DNA of 64,000 bases from Flavobacterium sp. KACC 22763 (GCF_028736155.1 NZ_CP117879.1:930001-994000); one strand, 5' to 3'; positions 50,183 through 58,548 are shown, counted from the first letter of the stretch. Program-made: numbers and translations. Notes: generated by a model not told the origin, from the sequence alone.

Positions 50183-51991
50183 TTAGTTTTGTCTTGTTTT
50201 CTCACTACTATTGTTTTTAATATCCTTATCAGAATGGAACTCGTGACCTAAATCGCTCTGAGTAATTATTTTACTCTCAGAAGCTAAGTTTCGGTCTTTT
50301 TTTACCTCCGAGTTTGAATTCCCTTCTATATTAATATGATTATCTCCAGCAACATGTAGTATTTTGTCCAATCCGACACTAGTGTCTAAAATTCCTCCAA
50401 TACTTGAAGTTTTATTTAGTATTGCTGTTTCAGAGATATTAGTTCCAGCTACATAAGTTATACTTTCACTCGCTTCAAAAACAATATTTTTAGCGCGTAT
50501 GGTAACTGTTTCAGGAGAGGTAATATTAATATTTTTGCCTTCTTCATCTAGCTGAATTTCATTTCCACTTGGGTCAGAGAGTATGATGCACACTTTTTCA
50601 ATAAACTTGAAAAGCTGTCCAAAAGGGAGTTTCCAGCCTTTAATTCGGTTTTTTGTATCAAAGAAATCGGGCATTTCTTTTCCGTTATAAAAGGTGCCAG
50701 AAATATACGGGCGTTCTGCATTGTTGGCTTCAAAACTTACCTGAACCTCTTCTCCAATTTCAGGTCTAAAATAAAGTCCTTTTCCAGAGCCAGAGTAAGG
50801 CTGTACTACACGCATCCAATCACTTTTGCTTGTCCAGCCGTTCCAGAAGAACTCCACTTTTATGCGTCCCATTTTTTCGGGGTCATTATTGTCAATTACT
50901 ATTGCGGGCTGACTTTCGGCGGGAGCAAATGCTGTTACGTCTGTGTAGTGTGGCGCTGCGACATCGGCAGGAATAGCTTTAAATTTGCAGGTATAATTTC
51001 CGTTTACTTCAGAGCGGTGTACAATTTCAACAGCCAGTAAATGATGTTCTACGTTTTTGTTTTCAATAGAAAAAGTCTGTCCCAAGCCTATAGGCAGATA
51101 AGAAGTACCGCTGTAGAATATGCTGTTGGCGTCGCGTCCTGCGGTCTGCATTTTTACCATTTCATCAATCTCATCCTTATTCTGAGCATTGCTTGTATAT
51201 GCGCCATTTTCGAGTCCGGGTCTTACAATGTAAGGTTGCTTAAAAACAGCTAGCGTGGCAAATCGGTCTCGGCTTCCTTCGGAGGTTTTTTCTGCACCAT
51301 TTTTTATATTAGAAGCATTTTTGTAGTCATAACTGCTGAAGGAAGTTTTATGAGAAACTAAGTTGGCTTCGATGCTAAAGTTATGTAGCGAAGATTCGTT
51401 TATAAGTTTTATTTCGGTATTTTTAATTTGACCGAACTGCATACGCATTCCATCAAAATAAAACCATTGTGCATAACGTGCAGAAAGGCGTTTAAGGAAA
51501 TCAAAGCTTGTTTCATTATACTGAGTCTTAAAGCTGAATTCTTTTGTGTAAGTAGGCATAATGGCTTCTCTCTGATAGAATTCTCCCGAATTTTCTTCTG
51601 CTAAAATTTCGAGTCCAATCTGTTGGAGGTTTTTCTCGCGAAAGATTCTGGATTTTAGCATATCATCAAGAGCAATGGTATGACTTGTTCCTGTTACGTG
51701 CAGTCCAGCTGGGCTCCCGTGCAGATCGATAGAGCCTAATTTTGTAATTCTTCCTTTAGACATTAAGCGTATGCCTTTTACTTTAAAGGTAAATATGACT
51801 TCGCTGCCAATATAATTGCTAAAGGCTTTTTCCTGATCCTGCGGGGCAATAATAGGTTTTCCTGTGTATTGCCAAAAGAAAGAAAAATAATGATGGTCTG
51901 CCATTTTTTGAGAAAGCTCGAGATTGTAATAAATAACATTTTGGGTAAAGCCTTCTATAGTAATATGTACCTGTTCTGTGAATTTTGACAT
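50183..51991 (-). CDS. vgrG: Type VI secretion spike protein VgrG, Bacteroidota type
   Basis: 602 residues. The N-terminal gp27-like half (VHITIEGFTQNVIYYNLELSQKMADHHYFSFFWQYTGKP ... SFDFLKRLSARYAQWFYFDG) and the gp5 OB fold (AIVIDNNDPEKMGRIKVEFFWNGWTSKSDWMRVVQPYSGSGKGLYFRPEIGEEVQVSF) are clear. The C terminus is a beta-helical needle (GNEIQLDEEGKNINITSPETVTIRAKNIVFE) ending in a short hydrophilic tail, with no fused effector domain. This is the form used by the type VI system of Bacteroidota (T6SS iii). It heads the effector cassette. No tss structural genes are in the window, so this is an orphan vgrG module. Confidence 0.92.
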   Translation of the reverse strand: MSKFTEQVHITIEGFTQNVIYYNLELSQKMADHHYFSFFWQYTGKPIIAPQDQEKAFSNYIGSEVIFTFKVKGIRLMSKGRITKLGSIDLHGSPAGLHVTGTSHTIALDDMLKSRIFREKNLQQIGLEILAEENSGEFYQREAIMPTYTKEFSFKTQYNETSFDFLKRLSARYAQWFYFDGMRMQFGQIKNTEIKLINESSLHNFSIEANLVSHKTSFSSYDYKNASNIKNGAEKTSEGSRDRFATLAVFKQPYIVRPGLENGAYTSNAQNKDEIDEMVKMQTAGRDANSIFYSGTSYLPIGLGQTFSIENKNVEHHLLAVEIVHRSEVNGNYTCKFKAIPADVAAPHYTDVTAFAPAESQPAIVIDNNDPEKMGRIKVEFFWNGWTSKSDWMRVVQPYSGSGKGLYFRPEIGEEVQVSFEANNAERPYISGTFYNGKEMPDFFDTKNRIKGWKLPFGQLFKFIEKVCIILSDPSGNEIQLDEEGKNINITSPETVTIRAKNIVFEASESITYVAGTNISETAILNKTSSIGGILDTSVGLDKILHVAGDNHINIEGNSNSEVKKDRNLASESKIITQSDLGHEFHSDKDIKNNSSEKTRQN

Positions 51992-52430
51992 TTTTTAGAA
52001 ATTTAAATAAGGTAATGATTGGTTAAATTGAAATCTATTTTTTAAGAACTTGGCATTGCCGAAAATCGATTCTTTGAAGGTCAGTTCTATTGATAGAGCA
52101 TTAGAATTTGCTCATGCTGGTACGTTTTTCTTTGTTGATTTGTAGTTTGCTAGAAATCTCATTCTGTTTGTTTTAAGGTTAATTTGATGCAATAGTTTTG
52201 CAATCCTTTTTTTGATATAGAGGAGAATAGTGGGATTTCTAAAATGTAGTTGGATTTACTGCTAGTATATGCGCAGTATTTTTAGTGCGGTATTATGGTA
52301 AATATAGACAGGAAGAAATAATAGCGACTACCTCTAAAAGACAAAAAAATAATAGAATAGGGTATTTCGAGAATCACTAAATAAAAACAAAAGCAAAGTT
52401 TTCTTAAAAAACTAACAATAAAAAAAAGGC
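51992..52430. other. Intergenic region upstream of vgrG and oxyR
   Basis: About 440 bp of AT-rich DNA. I saw no convincing gene, RNA or repeat. A 38-codon open stretch on the - strand (52000-52115) has no start codon. Confidence 0.35.
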
Positions 52431-52462
52431 AACTTAGTACCTTAGCAACTCAGTACCTTAGA
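52431..52462. repeat. Two 16 bp tandem repeats before oxyR
   Basis: AACTTAGTACCTTAGC is followed directly by AACTCAGTACCTTAGA and a partial third unit, AACTAG, ending 6 bp before the oxyR ATG (52474). The repeat lies in the leader and overlaps the ribosome-binding position. Confidence 0.7.
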
Positions 52463-52473
52463 AACTAGAAAAC

Positions 52474-53439
52474 ATGACAATTCAGCAGTTAAAATATATA
52501 GTCGCTTTAGACGAAGAACGGCATTTTGCAAGAGCTGCCGAAGTTTGTATGGTAACGCAGCCCGGACTTACCATTCAGTTAAAAAATCTGGAAGAAGAAA
52601 TCGGAATTAAGATTTTTGATCGAAATAAAGTGCCGTTGACACCAACCGTTTTAGGAATTGAAATTATTAATAAAGCCAAAAAGATACTTCGTGAAGTGGA
52701 TGAAATTCGTGATTTTGTGATCAACGAAAAAAATCTGCTGGAAGGAGAACTAAAACTTGGCATTATTTCCACTTTATCGCCTTATCTGATTCCACTGTTT
52801 ATTCAGGCAATGAAAGAAGCGGCGCCCAAAGTGCATTTTATTATTAAAGAAGGATATACGGGGCATTTAATGCGCGATTTGGAAACGGGTGCAATTGACG
52901 TTGCGATTATGGCTACGCCAACAGGAAATCCGAATTTAATAGAACATGTTGTTTTTAAAGAACCGTTTGTTGCCTATTTAAATCAGACGCATCCTATGGC
53001 GAATGATGAATTTTACGAAATGCAGCCCGGCGACAAAACCGAACTATTATTACTGCATCACGAATATTGTTACAACGCACAATTATTAGACATCTGCGGA
53101 CTAAAAACATCCGATAAAATAAAGGAACAATTTACGTACGATATTAATTCGATAGAAACCTTAAAAAATCTAGTTCGAGCCCATTTAGGATTTGCGATTA
53201 TTCCAAAGCTTTCTACTTTAAACGAAACAGGCGCACTTTTTAAACCTTTCAAAGAACCTGTTCCCGTAAGAGAAATAAGTCTAGTAGTTTCCGATTCCTT
53301 CTCCAAGAAATTATTACTGGAGAAAATGAATGAAGCAATCTGGAACTGCCTTCCTGAGTCATTAAAAAAAGATTTCTCGTATAAGAAAATCCATTGGAAC
53401 GATTCGCCTTATTTTATTAAAGCGATTAGCAAGCTTTAA
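52474..53439 (+). CDS. oxyR: Hydrogen peroxide sensor OxyR (LysR family)
   Basis: 321 residues. The helix-turn-helix is MTIQQLKYIVALDEERHFARAAEVCMVTQPGLTIQLKNLEEEIG. In the regulatory domain LLLLHHEYCYNAQLLDICGLK contains two Cys separated by eight residues; counted from this start they are Cys199 and Cys208, the same numbers and spacing as the redox pair of E. coli OxyR. Peroxide would form the disulfide and switch the tetramer on DNA. The downstream genes include OsmC and Ohr peroxidases, fitting a peroxide-stress region. A large hairpin follows the gene. Confidence 0.95.
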   Translation: MTIQQLKYIVALDEERHFARAAEVCMVTQPGLTIQLKNLEEEIGIKIFDRNKVPLTPTVLGIEIINKAKKILREVDEIRDFVINEKNLLEGELKLGIISTLSPYLIPLFIQAMKEAAPKVHFIIKEGYTGHLMRDLETGAIDVAIMATPTGNPNLIEHVVFKEPFVAYLNQTHPMANDEFYEMQPGDKTELLLLHHEYCYNAQLLDICGLKTSDKIKEQFTYDINSIETLKNLVRAHLGFAIIPKLSTLNETGALFKPFKEPVPVREISLVVSDSFSKKLLLEKMNEAIWNCLPESLKKDFSYKKIHWNDSPYFIKAISKL

Positions 53440-53447
53440 AAATTTTC

Positions 53448-53504
53448 AATACTAAAATTCCAAATTCCAAGCATACAGTAATTGGAATTTGGAATTTTAG
53501 TATT
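53448..53504. repeat. Perfect 23 bp inverted repeat downstream of oxyR
   Basis: Arms 53448-53470 and 53482-53504 (core ACTAAAATTCCAAATTCCAA) are perfectly complementary with an 11 nt loop. They could end oxyR transcription, although no T run follows. Related ATTCCAAATTCCAA strings occur at 54600-54650 and 60367-60400. Confidence 0.85.
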
Positions 53505-53547
53505 GGAATTTCCCCAATCCATTGGAATTTGGATTTTAGATACAGTT

Positions 53548-53680
53548 TTGTCATTTCGACTGAAAGGAGAAATCTTCGCAAGTAGCTCCGTCTAGAATGT
53601 CGCCAATCTTTGTAGAGTTCCTTGCGAAGATTTGCTTCGCCAGTTCGCTATCGCTCGGGTCTCCTTCGTCGAAATGACAA
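53548..53680. repeat. Element with 13 bp terminal inverted repeats (TTGTCATTTCGAC)
   Basis: TTGTCATTTCGAC at 53548-53560 and GTCGAAATGACAA at 53668-53680 bound a 133 bp unit. Inside, GGAGAAATCTTCGCAAG pairs with CTTGCGAAGATTT ... CTCC, giving a long cruciform. This is a non-coding repeat like those common in Flavobacterium. Confidence 0.8.
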
Positions 53681-53696
53681 GATTATGTGAATTTAT

Positions 53697-53792
53697 GATT
53701 ATCAATTATCAATTAACAATTATTAATTAACAATTATTAATTAACAATTATCAATTATCAATTATCAATTAACCATTAATAATTCACCATTC
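53697..53792. repeat. AT-rich tandem array of TATCAATTA / TAACAATTA units
   Basis: Eight or more short units of the form AT(T/C)AATTAACAATTA and ATTATCAATTA follow each other up to the stop codon of the next gene. Low-complexity DNA without coding potential. Confidence 0.75.
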
Positions 53793-53796
53793 ACAA

Positions 53797-54558
53797 TTAT
53801 TTACTCGCTTCAATAATCACATTCGCCACTTTCTCTGGCTGAGAAATAAATACCACGTGGCTACCTTTAATTTCGGTGATTTTTGTGTTAGAGCGTTTGT
53901 ACATGGCGTGCTGAATACTCGGAACAATACTTTTATCTTCAGTCGCTACGATTCCGTAAGAAGGTTTCGTTCTCCACGCGGCTTTAGTTATTGGTGTTAA
54001 AAAGCCTTGCGCATGGAAAGCACCTTGTGAAGCATACATAAAATCGGCTTGTTCTTTGCTCAAATCTCCTGCAAAACCAGCGTGAAATTTAGCTTTGTCA
54101 TAATAAGCGATTCCTTTTTCATCTGGAGGCAATACACCATTTTCTGGAGCTGGAGGAGCAGTTTGCAGCCACTGAACAGAATTTTCGCCATTATCAGGCT
54201 GTAAAGCCGCTACGTAAACCAAAGCTGCTACTTTTGGGTGATTTCCAGCTTCTGTAATTACAGTTCCTCCCCAAGAATGTCCCACCAAAATAGTTGGTCC
54301 GTCTTGTTTGTCTAAGGCTAAGTTTGTAGCTTGAACGTCATCTTCCAAAGAACTCAACGGATTCTGAACAATGGTTACGTTATAACCTTTTTTAGTCAAA
54401 ACCTTGTATAAACCTTGCCATCCAGAACCATCTGCAAAGGCACCGTGAACTAATACGACATTTTTAATTTTAGGATTAGTTTGTGCATTTACGTTTGTGA
54501 ATGCTAAACTAAAAATTAGTACTGCGAATGCTAAAAAACTTTTAAATATTGTTTTCAT
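53797..54558 (-). CDS. Exported alpha/beta hydrolase
   Basis: 253 residues with a signal peptide (FLAFAVLIFSLAFTNVNAQ). The hydrolase fold is plain: oxyanion region VVLVHGAFADGSGWQ, nucleophile Ser in ILVGHSWGGTVITEAG and catalytic His in EIKGSHVVFISQPEKVA. It resembles the salicylate esterase/hydroxynitrile lyase-like group annotated as alpha/beta fold hydrolase. Likely periplasmic. It lies between OxyR and OsmC genes; a stress-linked role is suggested only by position. Confidence 0.88.
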   Translation of the reverse strand: MKTIFKSFLAFAVLIFSLAFTNVNAQTNPKIKNVVLVHGAFADGSGWQGLYKVLTKKGYNVTIVQNPLSSLEDDVQATNLALDKQDGPTILVGHSWGGTVITEAGNHPKVAALVYVAALQPDNGENSVQWLQTAPPAPENGVLPPDEKGIAYYDKAKFHAGFAGDLSKEQADFMYASQGAFHAQGFLTPITKAAWRTKPSYGIVATEDKSIVPSIQHAMYKRSNTKITEIKGSHVVFISQPEKVANVIIEASK

Positions 54559-54662
54559 TTTATTTAGATTTTAAATTTTGAATAGAAATTCCAATTTTGA
54601 AAATTCCAAATTCCAATTTTCCATTCAGGCTTGGAATTTGGGATTTTTGTATTGGGATTTAT

Positions 54663-55079
54663 TTAAAGTAAAGTGATTGATAAAGTAATCTCCGTATTCA
54701 GTAATTTAGAAATTGGACAAATTTCTTTTGCTTTTTGAGCAGTTTGCTGAAAGTCTTCTGCTGAAATTCCAGGTACTTTTCCTGTAAGTTCTAAAGCAAT
54801 TAAAGTAATAGTTCCGTCTTCAAAAGTCACTTTAGCAGTGGTATCTAAATCTTCTGGAACAAAACCAGCCTCAGATAATAAAAAGCTCAACTGCATTGTA
54901 AAACATCCAGAATGTGCCGCTGCGATTAATTCTTCAGGATTGGTTCCGACACCTTGCTCAAAACGAGTTTTAAATGATAATTGCGCATTGTCTAAAGTTG
55001 TGCTTTGTGTACTGATGGTTCCTTTTCCTTCCATTCCTGTACCTTTCCAGTTTGCGTTTGCTCTTCTTGTAAATTTCAT
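54663..55079 (-). CDS. osmC: OsmC-type peroxiredoxin
   Basis: 138 residues. The OsmC signature includes the paired Cys: VGTNPEELIAAAHSGCFTMQLSFLLSEAG and KEICPISKLLN, with the conserved Arg in KTRFEQG. These proteins reduce organic hydroperoxides in the cytoplasm through the two Cys. A good Bacteroidota promoter (TTTG ... TACCTTTG) lies about 60-90 bp upstream. Two genes of the same superfamily are present in this region, this one and the Ohr-type gene at 60469. Confidence 0.94.
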   Translation of the reverse strand: MKFTRRANANWKGTGMEGKGTISTQSTTLDNAQLSFKTRFEQGVGTNPEELIAAAHSGCFTMQLSFLLSEAGFVPEDLDTTAKVTFEDGTITLIALELTGKVPGISAEDFQQTAQKAKEICPISKLLNTEITLSITLL

Positions 55080-55141
55080 GATTTCTATTTTTTAAAGTTA
55101 TTTTTTTAGATGCTCAAATCATTTCTTTGATTTTGATGAGA

Positions 55142-55173
55142 CAAAGGTATAGGGAAGGTGTTTATTAATCAAA
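55142..55173 (-). promoter_or_regulatory. Complete Bacteroidota promoter of osmC
   Basis: On the - strand TTTG (55170-55173) is followed after 20 bp by TACCTTTG (55142-55149). Both boxes match the consensus TTTG-N19-21-TAnnTTTG. The start codon is at 55079, giving a leader of about 55 nt. Confidence 0.65.
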
Positions 55174-55285
55174 TTAATAATTTTTAGTATTTATAAAAAT
55201 AATTTATAAGTATTGATTAGATTGAGGTTAGAACACAAAAGACTTTAAATAATAATTTTTCGAAAACTTCCTTTTGAAAATGAAT

Positions 55286-55375
55286 GCCCTAGCCCTGATA
55301 GTAGCGGCATCCTTTTGTGGCGGGGTTCGCCACAAAAGATATAGCGGATAGAAGGAAATAGCTCCTAATCAATAT
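55286..55375 (+). ncRNA. Structured RNA resembling the Flavo-1 motif
   Basis: GCCCTAGCCCTGAT, then GCGGCATC, then a perfect 11 bp stem CTTTTGTGGCG-gggtt-CGCCACAAAAG, then ATATAGCGGATAG and AGGAAATAGCTCC. The outer pairs AGC/GCT and CCT/AGG close the structure. The conserved blocks and architecture recall a structured repeat that is frequent in Flavobacterium genomes and, to my memory, corresponds to the Flavo-1 RNA motif. A covariance search is needed for the name. It occupies much of the 490 bp gap 55080-55572. Confidence 0.5.
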
Positions 55376-55572
55376 CAATACTTCATTTTAGTCCACTTTA
55401 CTTGTGGCAGAATACAATCTTAAATCAAGAAAAGAAGAATCATTTAGGTACTTATTTGGTTTCAAATTATAATGTGAAACAAAGTAAGCTGCTGATTTCT
55501 AGTTTTATTTATGCGGTGAATCTAATTTTATACGAAAGAATTTTATACGACGATCGAGAAAATAAGTTTTCA

Positions 55573-58155
55573 ATGAATAATCTAACTTTTAAATTTATGA
55601 GAAATGCTTTTCTAATACTTGGAGTTTGTTTGAGTGCAGTTTTGTTCTCGTGCAAAAAAGATAAAGATACGGAGCAGTCAAGTTCTGATACTGGAAAATC
55701 TGAAACTGCCGACTCTACATTAATTGCAGATCGTGGCTGGCCTCGTGAAGCGGAGAATAACGGTACAAAACTGGTTTATTATCAGCCTCAGGTAGACGAT
55801 TGGAAAGATTTTAAAGAACTCACAGCTCGAGTGGCTTTTTCGCTGACTCCAAAAGACGGAAAACAGGTTTTGGGCGTGGCTTCATTAAAAGCAGAAACTT
55901 TGGTAGACAAAGACAACCGAAGCGCTTTTATTAAAAATCTTCAGGTAACCGATATACGTTTTCCTGCTCTGGATAAAAAGAAAGTGCCAGAAATGGAAAA
56001 GCTGTTTAAAGAAACGTTGCCTCAGAGCGGAGATCCTATTTCAGTAGATCGTATTTTGGCAGATTTAAGTCATACCAAAAGTCCGGCAAAGGGAATTGCG
56101 GGTAAAAACGATCCTCCAACTATTTTTTATAGCACGAATCCGTCGATTTTGCTTATTGTGCAAGGCGAACCCGTTTTGGTGCCTGTAGAAAAAACAGATA
56201 TTCAATATGTAGTAAATACCAATTGGGATTTGTTTTTTGATAAAACGACAAAAGATTATTATTTGTTGGTGGAGAATATCTGGTTGACTTCGAAAAATGT
56301 AGCAGGCAAATGGACCAAAACAACCAAATTGCCTTCGGGTTTAAGTAATCTGCCTTCGGGACAGAATTTTGATGATGTTAAGAAAATGATTCCGCCTCCG
56401 TCTTCTGGCGGAGCTCCAGAGGTTTTCTACAGCAATAAACCAGCTGAATTGATTGCTATAAACGGAAGTCCGAAGTTTGAAAAAATTCCAGGAACGAAAT
56501 TGTTATACATTGATAATACCGAAAATGACGTTTTTGCCGACGAAAATAAAGGGCAGTATTATGTATTATTGTCGGGAAGATGGTTTAAGTCTAAAGAACT
56601 AACAGGTCCGTGGAGTTATGCCAGCAATAGTCTTCCGGCCGATTTTGCTAAAATTCCGAAAGATTCTCCACGTGCGAATGTATTGTCATCTGTGCCAGGA
56701 ACGCAGGAAGCAAATGATGCTGTAATGTTATCTCAGGTTCCGACAACGGCTATTTTAAAGAAATCGGATGCTGAGGCAAAAGTAAAAGTATCGTATGATG
56801 GTGGAACTCCTCAGTTTAAACCTATTGATGGAACGAAAATGCAATATGCAAGCAATACGCAAGAGAAGATCGTAAAAGTGGGTGATTTGTATTATTTGTG
56901 TTTTCAGGCAGTTTGGTTTATGTCGACAAGCCCGAATGGGCCTTGGAAAACATGCGATTCTGTTCCGAAAGAAATTTATACGATTCCACCAAGTTCGCCA
57001 GTATATAATGTTACGTATGTAACGCAAACCACAACCGACACAACGGTTGAAAGCAGTGCAACGGCGGGTTATTTGGGCGCTTTTATTATTGGTGCTACAT
57101 TCGGCGCTATCTTAACATATGGTACAGGATGGTATTATCCTCCTTATATGTATTACGGCGGAATGTATCCAATTTATCGTCCGTGGCCTTATGCGTACGG
57201 AGGTGGAGCGGTTTACAATCCGTGGACAGGAGGCTATGCCGCAGGTAGACGCGTTTACGGACCTTATGGCGCAGCGGGAACTTCGGCTTGGTACAATCCT
57301 GCAACAGGAAGATACGGGCGTTCTGCAAGCGTGCAAGGCTGGTATGGCGGACGCACGGCTGCAAGCACATACAATCCGTGGACGGGTAATTATGCGAGAA
57401 CCAATCAAGGACATAATGCGTACGCGCAATGGGGACATTCGGCTGCGACAAACGGAAATCAGTGGGCACAAACGGGACATATCACCACAAGACGCGGAAC
57501 TGCGATTGGTTATGAAACTTCTGGCGGAAATAAAGGTGTAATTACACACAGAAGAGGCGGAGGAACTACAATTCATACCAATAATAATGTTTACGCAGGC
57601 CACGACGGACATGTTTATAAAAGAGACGCCAACGGAAACTGGAGTCATTATAATAATGGAAACGGCGGTTGGACACAAGCAGGAACTTTGGGTTCGTCGA
57701 AAAAAGCGGGTGAAGGGATTCAGAATAGAGCTAACCAAGGACTTGGAGCAAATGGCGCTGGAGAACGAATTCAACGCGATAATCAAGGGCTTGGTGCAAA
57801 TGGAGCAGGAGAAAGGATTCAGCGCGATAACAATCAGGGACTTGGAGCAAATGGAGCGGGAGAACGAATGCAGCGTGACAACCAAAATCTAGGTGGTGAA
57901 ACCCGAATGGGTGATGGAATGCAACGAGATAATTTCCCTAAAGCAGATCAAACGCTCGGACAGCCTAATAAACCGCTTGGAGAAGCTGGACGTCCAGATA
58001 TTACAAATGATCTAGACCGTTCGGCTATGTCAAGAGACCGTGGTGAAATGCAAACCAGAAATTTTCAAAATATCCAAAGAAGCGGAGGTTTTAATGGAGG
58101 CGGCTTTGGCGGTGGCGGTTTTAGAGGCGGAGGAGGCTTTAGAGGTAGAAGATAA
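55573..58155 (+). CDS. Large repeat-rich lipoprotein with Gly-rich C terminus
   Basis: 860 residues from the ATG at 55573 (MNNLTFKFMRNAFLILGVCLSAVLFSCKKDKD); the ATG at 55597 is equally good, and upstream in-frame codons lack signal-peptide character. The lipobox is LFSCKK. Residues ~190-490 contain three copies of a domain with motif (I/V)FYS(T/N)xP ... Y(V/I)xNT(N/E) ... YYxLxxxxWxxSxxxxGxW. A hydrophobic helix (LGAFIIGATFGAILTYGTGWY) leads into Tyr/Gly-rich repeats with YNPWTGxYA, then three 16-17 residue units (NQGLGANGAGERIQRD) and the end FGGGGFRGGGGFRGRR. Probably an envelope or surface protein; I cannot name the function. Confidence 0.85.
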   Translation: MNNLTFKFMRNAFLILGVCLSAVLFSCKKDKDTEQSSSDTGKSETADSTLIADRGWPREAENNGTKLVYYQPQVDDWKDFKELTARVAFSLTPKDGKQVLGVASLKAETLVDKDNRSAFIKNLQVTDIRFPALDKKKVPEMEKLFKETLPQSGDPISVDRILADLSHTKSPAKGIAGKNDPPTIFYSTNPSILLIVQGEPVLVPVEKTDIQYVVNTNWDLFFDKTTKDYYLLVENIWLTSKNVAGKWTKTTKLPSGLSNLPSGQNFDDVKKMIPPPSSGGAPEVFYSNKPAELIAINGSPKFEKIPGTKLLYIDNTENDVFADENKGQYYVLLSGRWFKSKELTGPWSYASNSLPADFAKIPKDSPRANVLSSVPGTQEANDAVMLSQVPTTAILKKSDAEAKVKVSYDGGTPQFKPIDGTKMQYASNTQEKIVKVGDLYYLCFQAVWFMSTSPNGPWKTCDSVPKEIYTIPPSSPVYNVTYVTQTTTDTTVESSATAGYLGAFIIGATFGAILTYGTGWYYPPYMYYGGMYPIYRPWPYAYGGGAVYNPWTGGYAAGRRVYGPYGAAGTSAWYNPATGRYGRSASVQGWYGGRTAASTYNPWTGNYARTNQGHNAYAQWGHSAATNGNQWAQTGHITTRRGTAIGYETSGGNKGVITHRRGGGTTIHTNNNVYAGHDGHVYKRDANGNWSHYNNGNGGWTQAGTLGSSKKAGEGIQNRANQGLGANGAGERIQRDNQGLGANGAGERIQRDNNQGLGANGAGERMQRDNQNLGGETRMGDGMQRDNFPKADQTLGQPNKPLGEAGRPDITNDLDRSAMSRDRGEMQTRNFQNIQRSGGFNGGGFGGGGFRGGGGFRGRR
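57733..57879 (+). repeat. Three in-frame 48-51 bp tandem repeats
   Basis: The units encode NQGLGANGAGERIQRD, the same again, and a 17-residue N-NQGLGANGAGERMQRD; a degenerate fourth unit follows up to 57930. Unit length is a multiple of three, so copy number can change without shifting the frame. Confidence 0.85.
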
Positions 58156-58194
58156 AAAGTCGAAAGTTTAAATAAAAGTTAGTTATAATTCAGA

Positions 58195-58236
58195 AAAATC
58201 AGGATGGCGGTAAAATGCTAATCCTGATTTTTTTTG
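58195..58236 (+). terminator. Terminator of the large lipoprotein gene
   Basis: AAAATCAGGAT pairs with ATCCTGATTTT around a 15 nt loop, followed by a T run (eight or more). Confidence 0.75.
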
Positions 58237-58249
58237 CATGCTGTTTATT

Positions 58250-58440
58250 AACCGCAAAGTTCGCAATCCCGATAGCTATCGGGATACGCAAGGCACACAA
58301 GGATATTTTTAGAGTTAAACTTATTAAAAGTGTTAAGAACGCAAAACTTTGTGAGAATAAAACTTTACGACTTCGCGTCTTTGCGAGATTAAAAAACTTA
58401 GCGAGTCTTGCGTAAATCTTAGCGTGCTTTGCGGTTAATC
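58250..58440. repeat. CGCAAAG repeat block with CCCGATAGCTATCGGG palindrome
   Basis: A perfect 20 bp palindrome, ATCCCGATAGCTATCGGGAT (58266-58285), sits in a non-coding stretch rich in CGCAAAG, GCGTCTTTGCGAG and TTGCG words on both strands. Similar text recurs at 59010-59240 and 61807-61850. Confidence 0.65.
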
Positions 58441-58473
58441 TCTCAAACATTTCACAACTCACAACTCACACGC

Positions 58474-58548
58474 TGTCCAGTTCACCTTAGAGTTTGTCCG
58501 TTTCACCTATTTTCTGATTTCGTATGAAGGGTTATCGAAATACTTTTG
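58474..58548 (+). promoter_or_regulatory. Promoter of the cupin gene with two 13 bp direct repeats
   Basis: TGTCCAGTTCACC (58474-58486) and TGTCCGTTTCACC (58495-58507) start 21 bp apart. The -7 box TACTTTTG is at 58541-58548, 33 bp after the second repeat. The ATG follows at 58592. The same layout precedes the hydrolase gene at 59380. Confidence 0.7.

Noticed and set aside
52000..52115. A 38-codon - strand stretch upstream of vgrG that looked like a protein C terminus
   Set aside because: It begins right after a stop codon, has no start, and matches no family I know; a frame of this length is expected by chance.
53697..53792. The AT-rich TATCAATTA array as a CRISPR array or replication origin
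   Set aside because: Units are 9-11 bp without spacers, and no DnaA-box cluster or replication gene is nearby.
57112..57885. A 257-codon open frame on the - strand, antisense to the large lipoprotein
   Set aside because: It lies wholly inside the Gly/Tyr/Arg-rich repeat region, where the codon pattern keeps the other strand open. The product is a Ser/Arg/Ile-rich sequence with no domain, and the + strand gene is well supported by its signal peptide and repeats.
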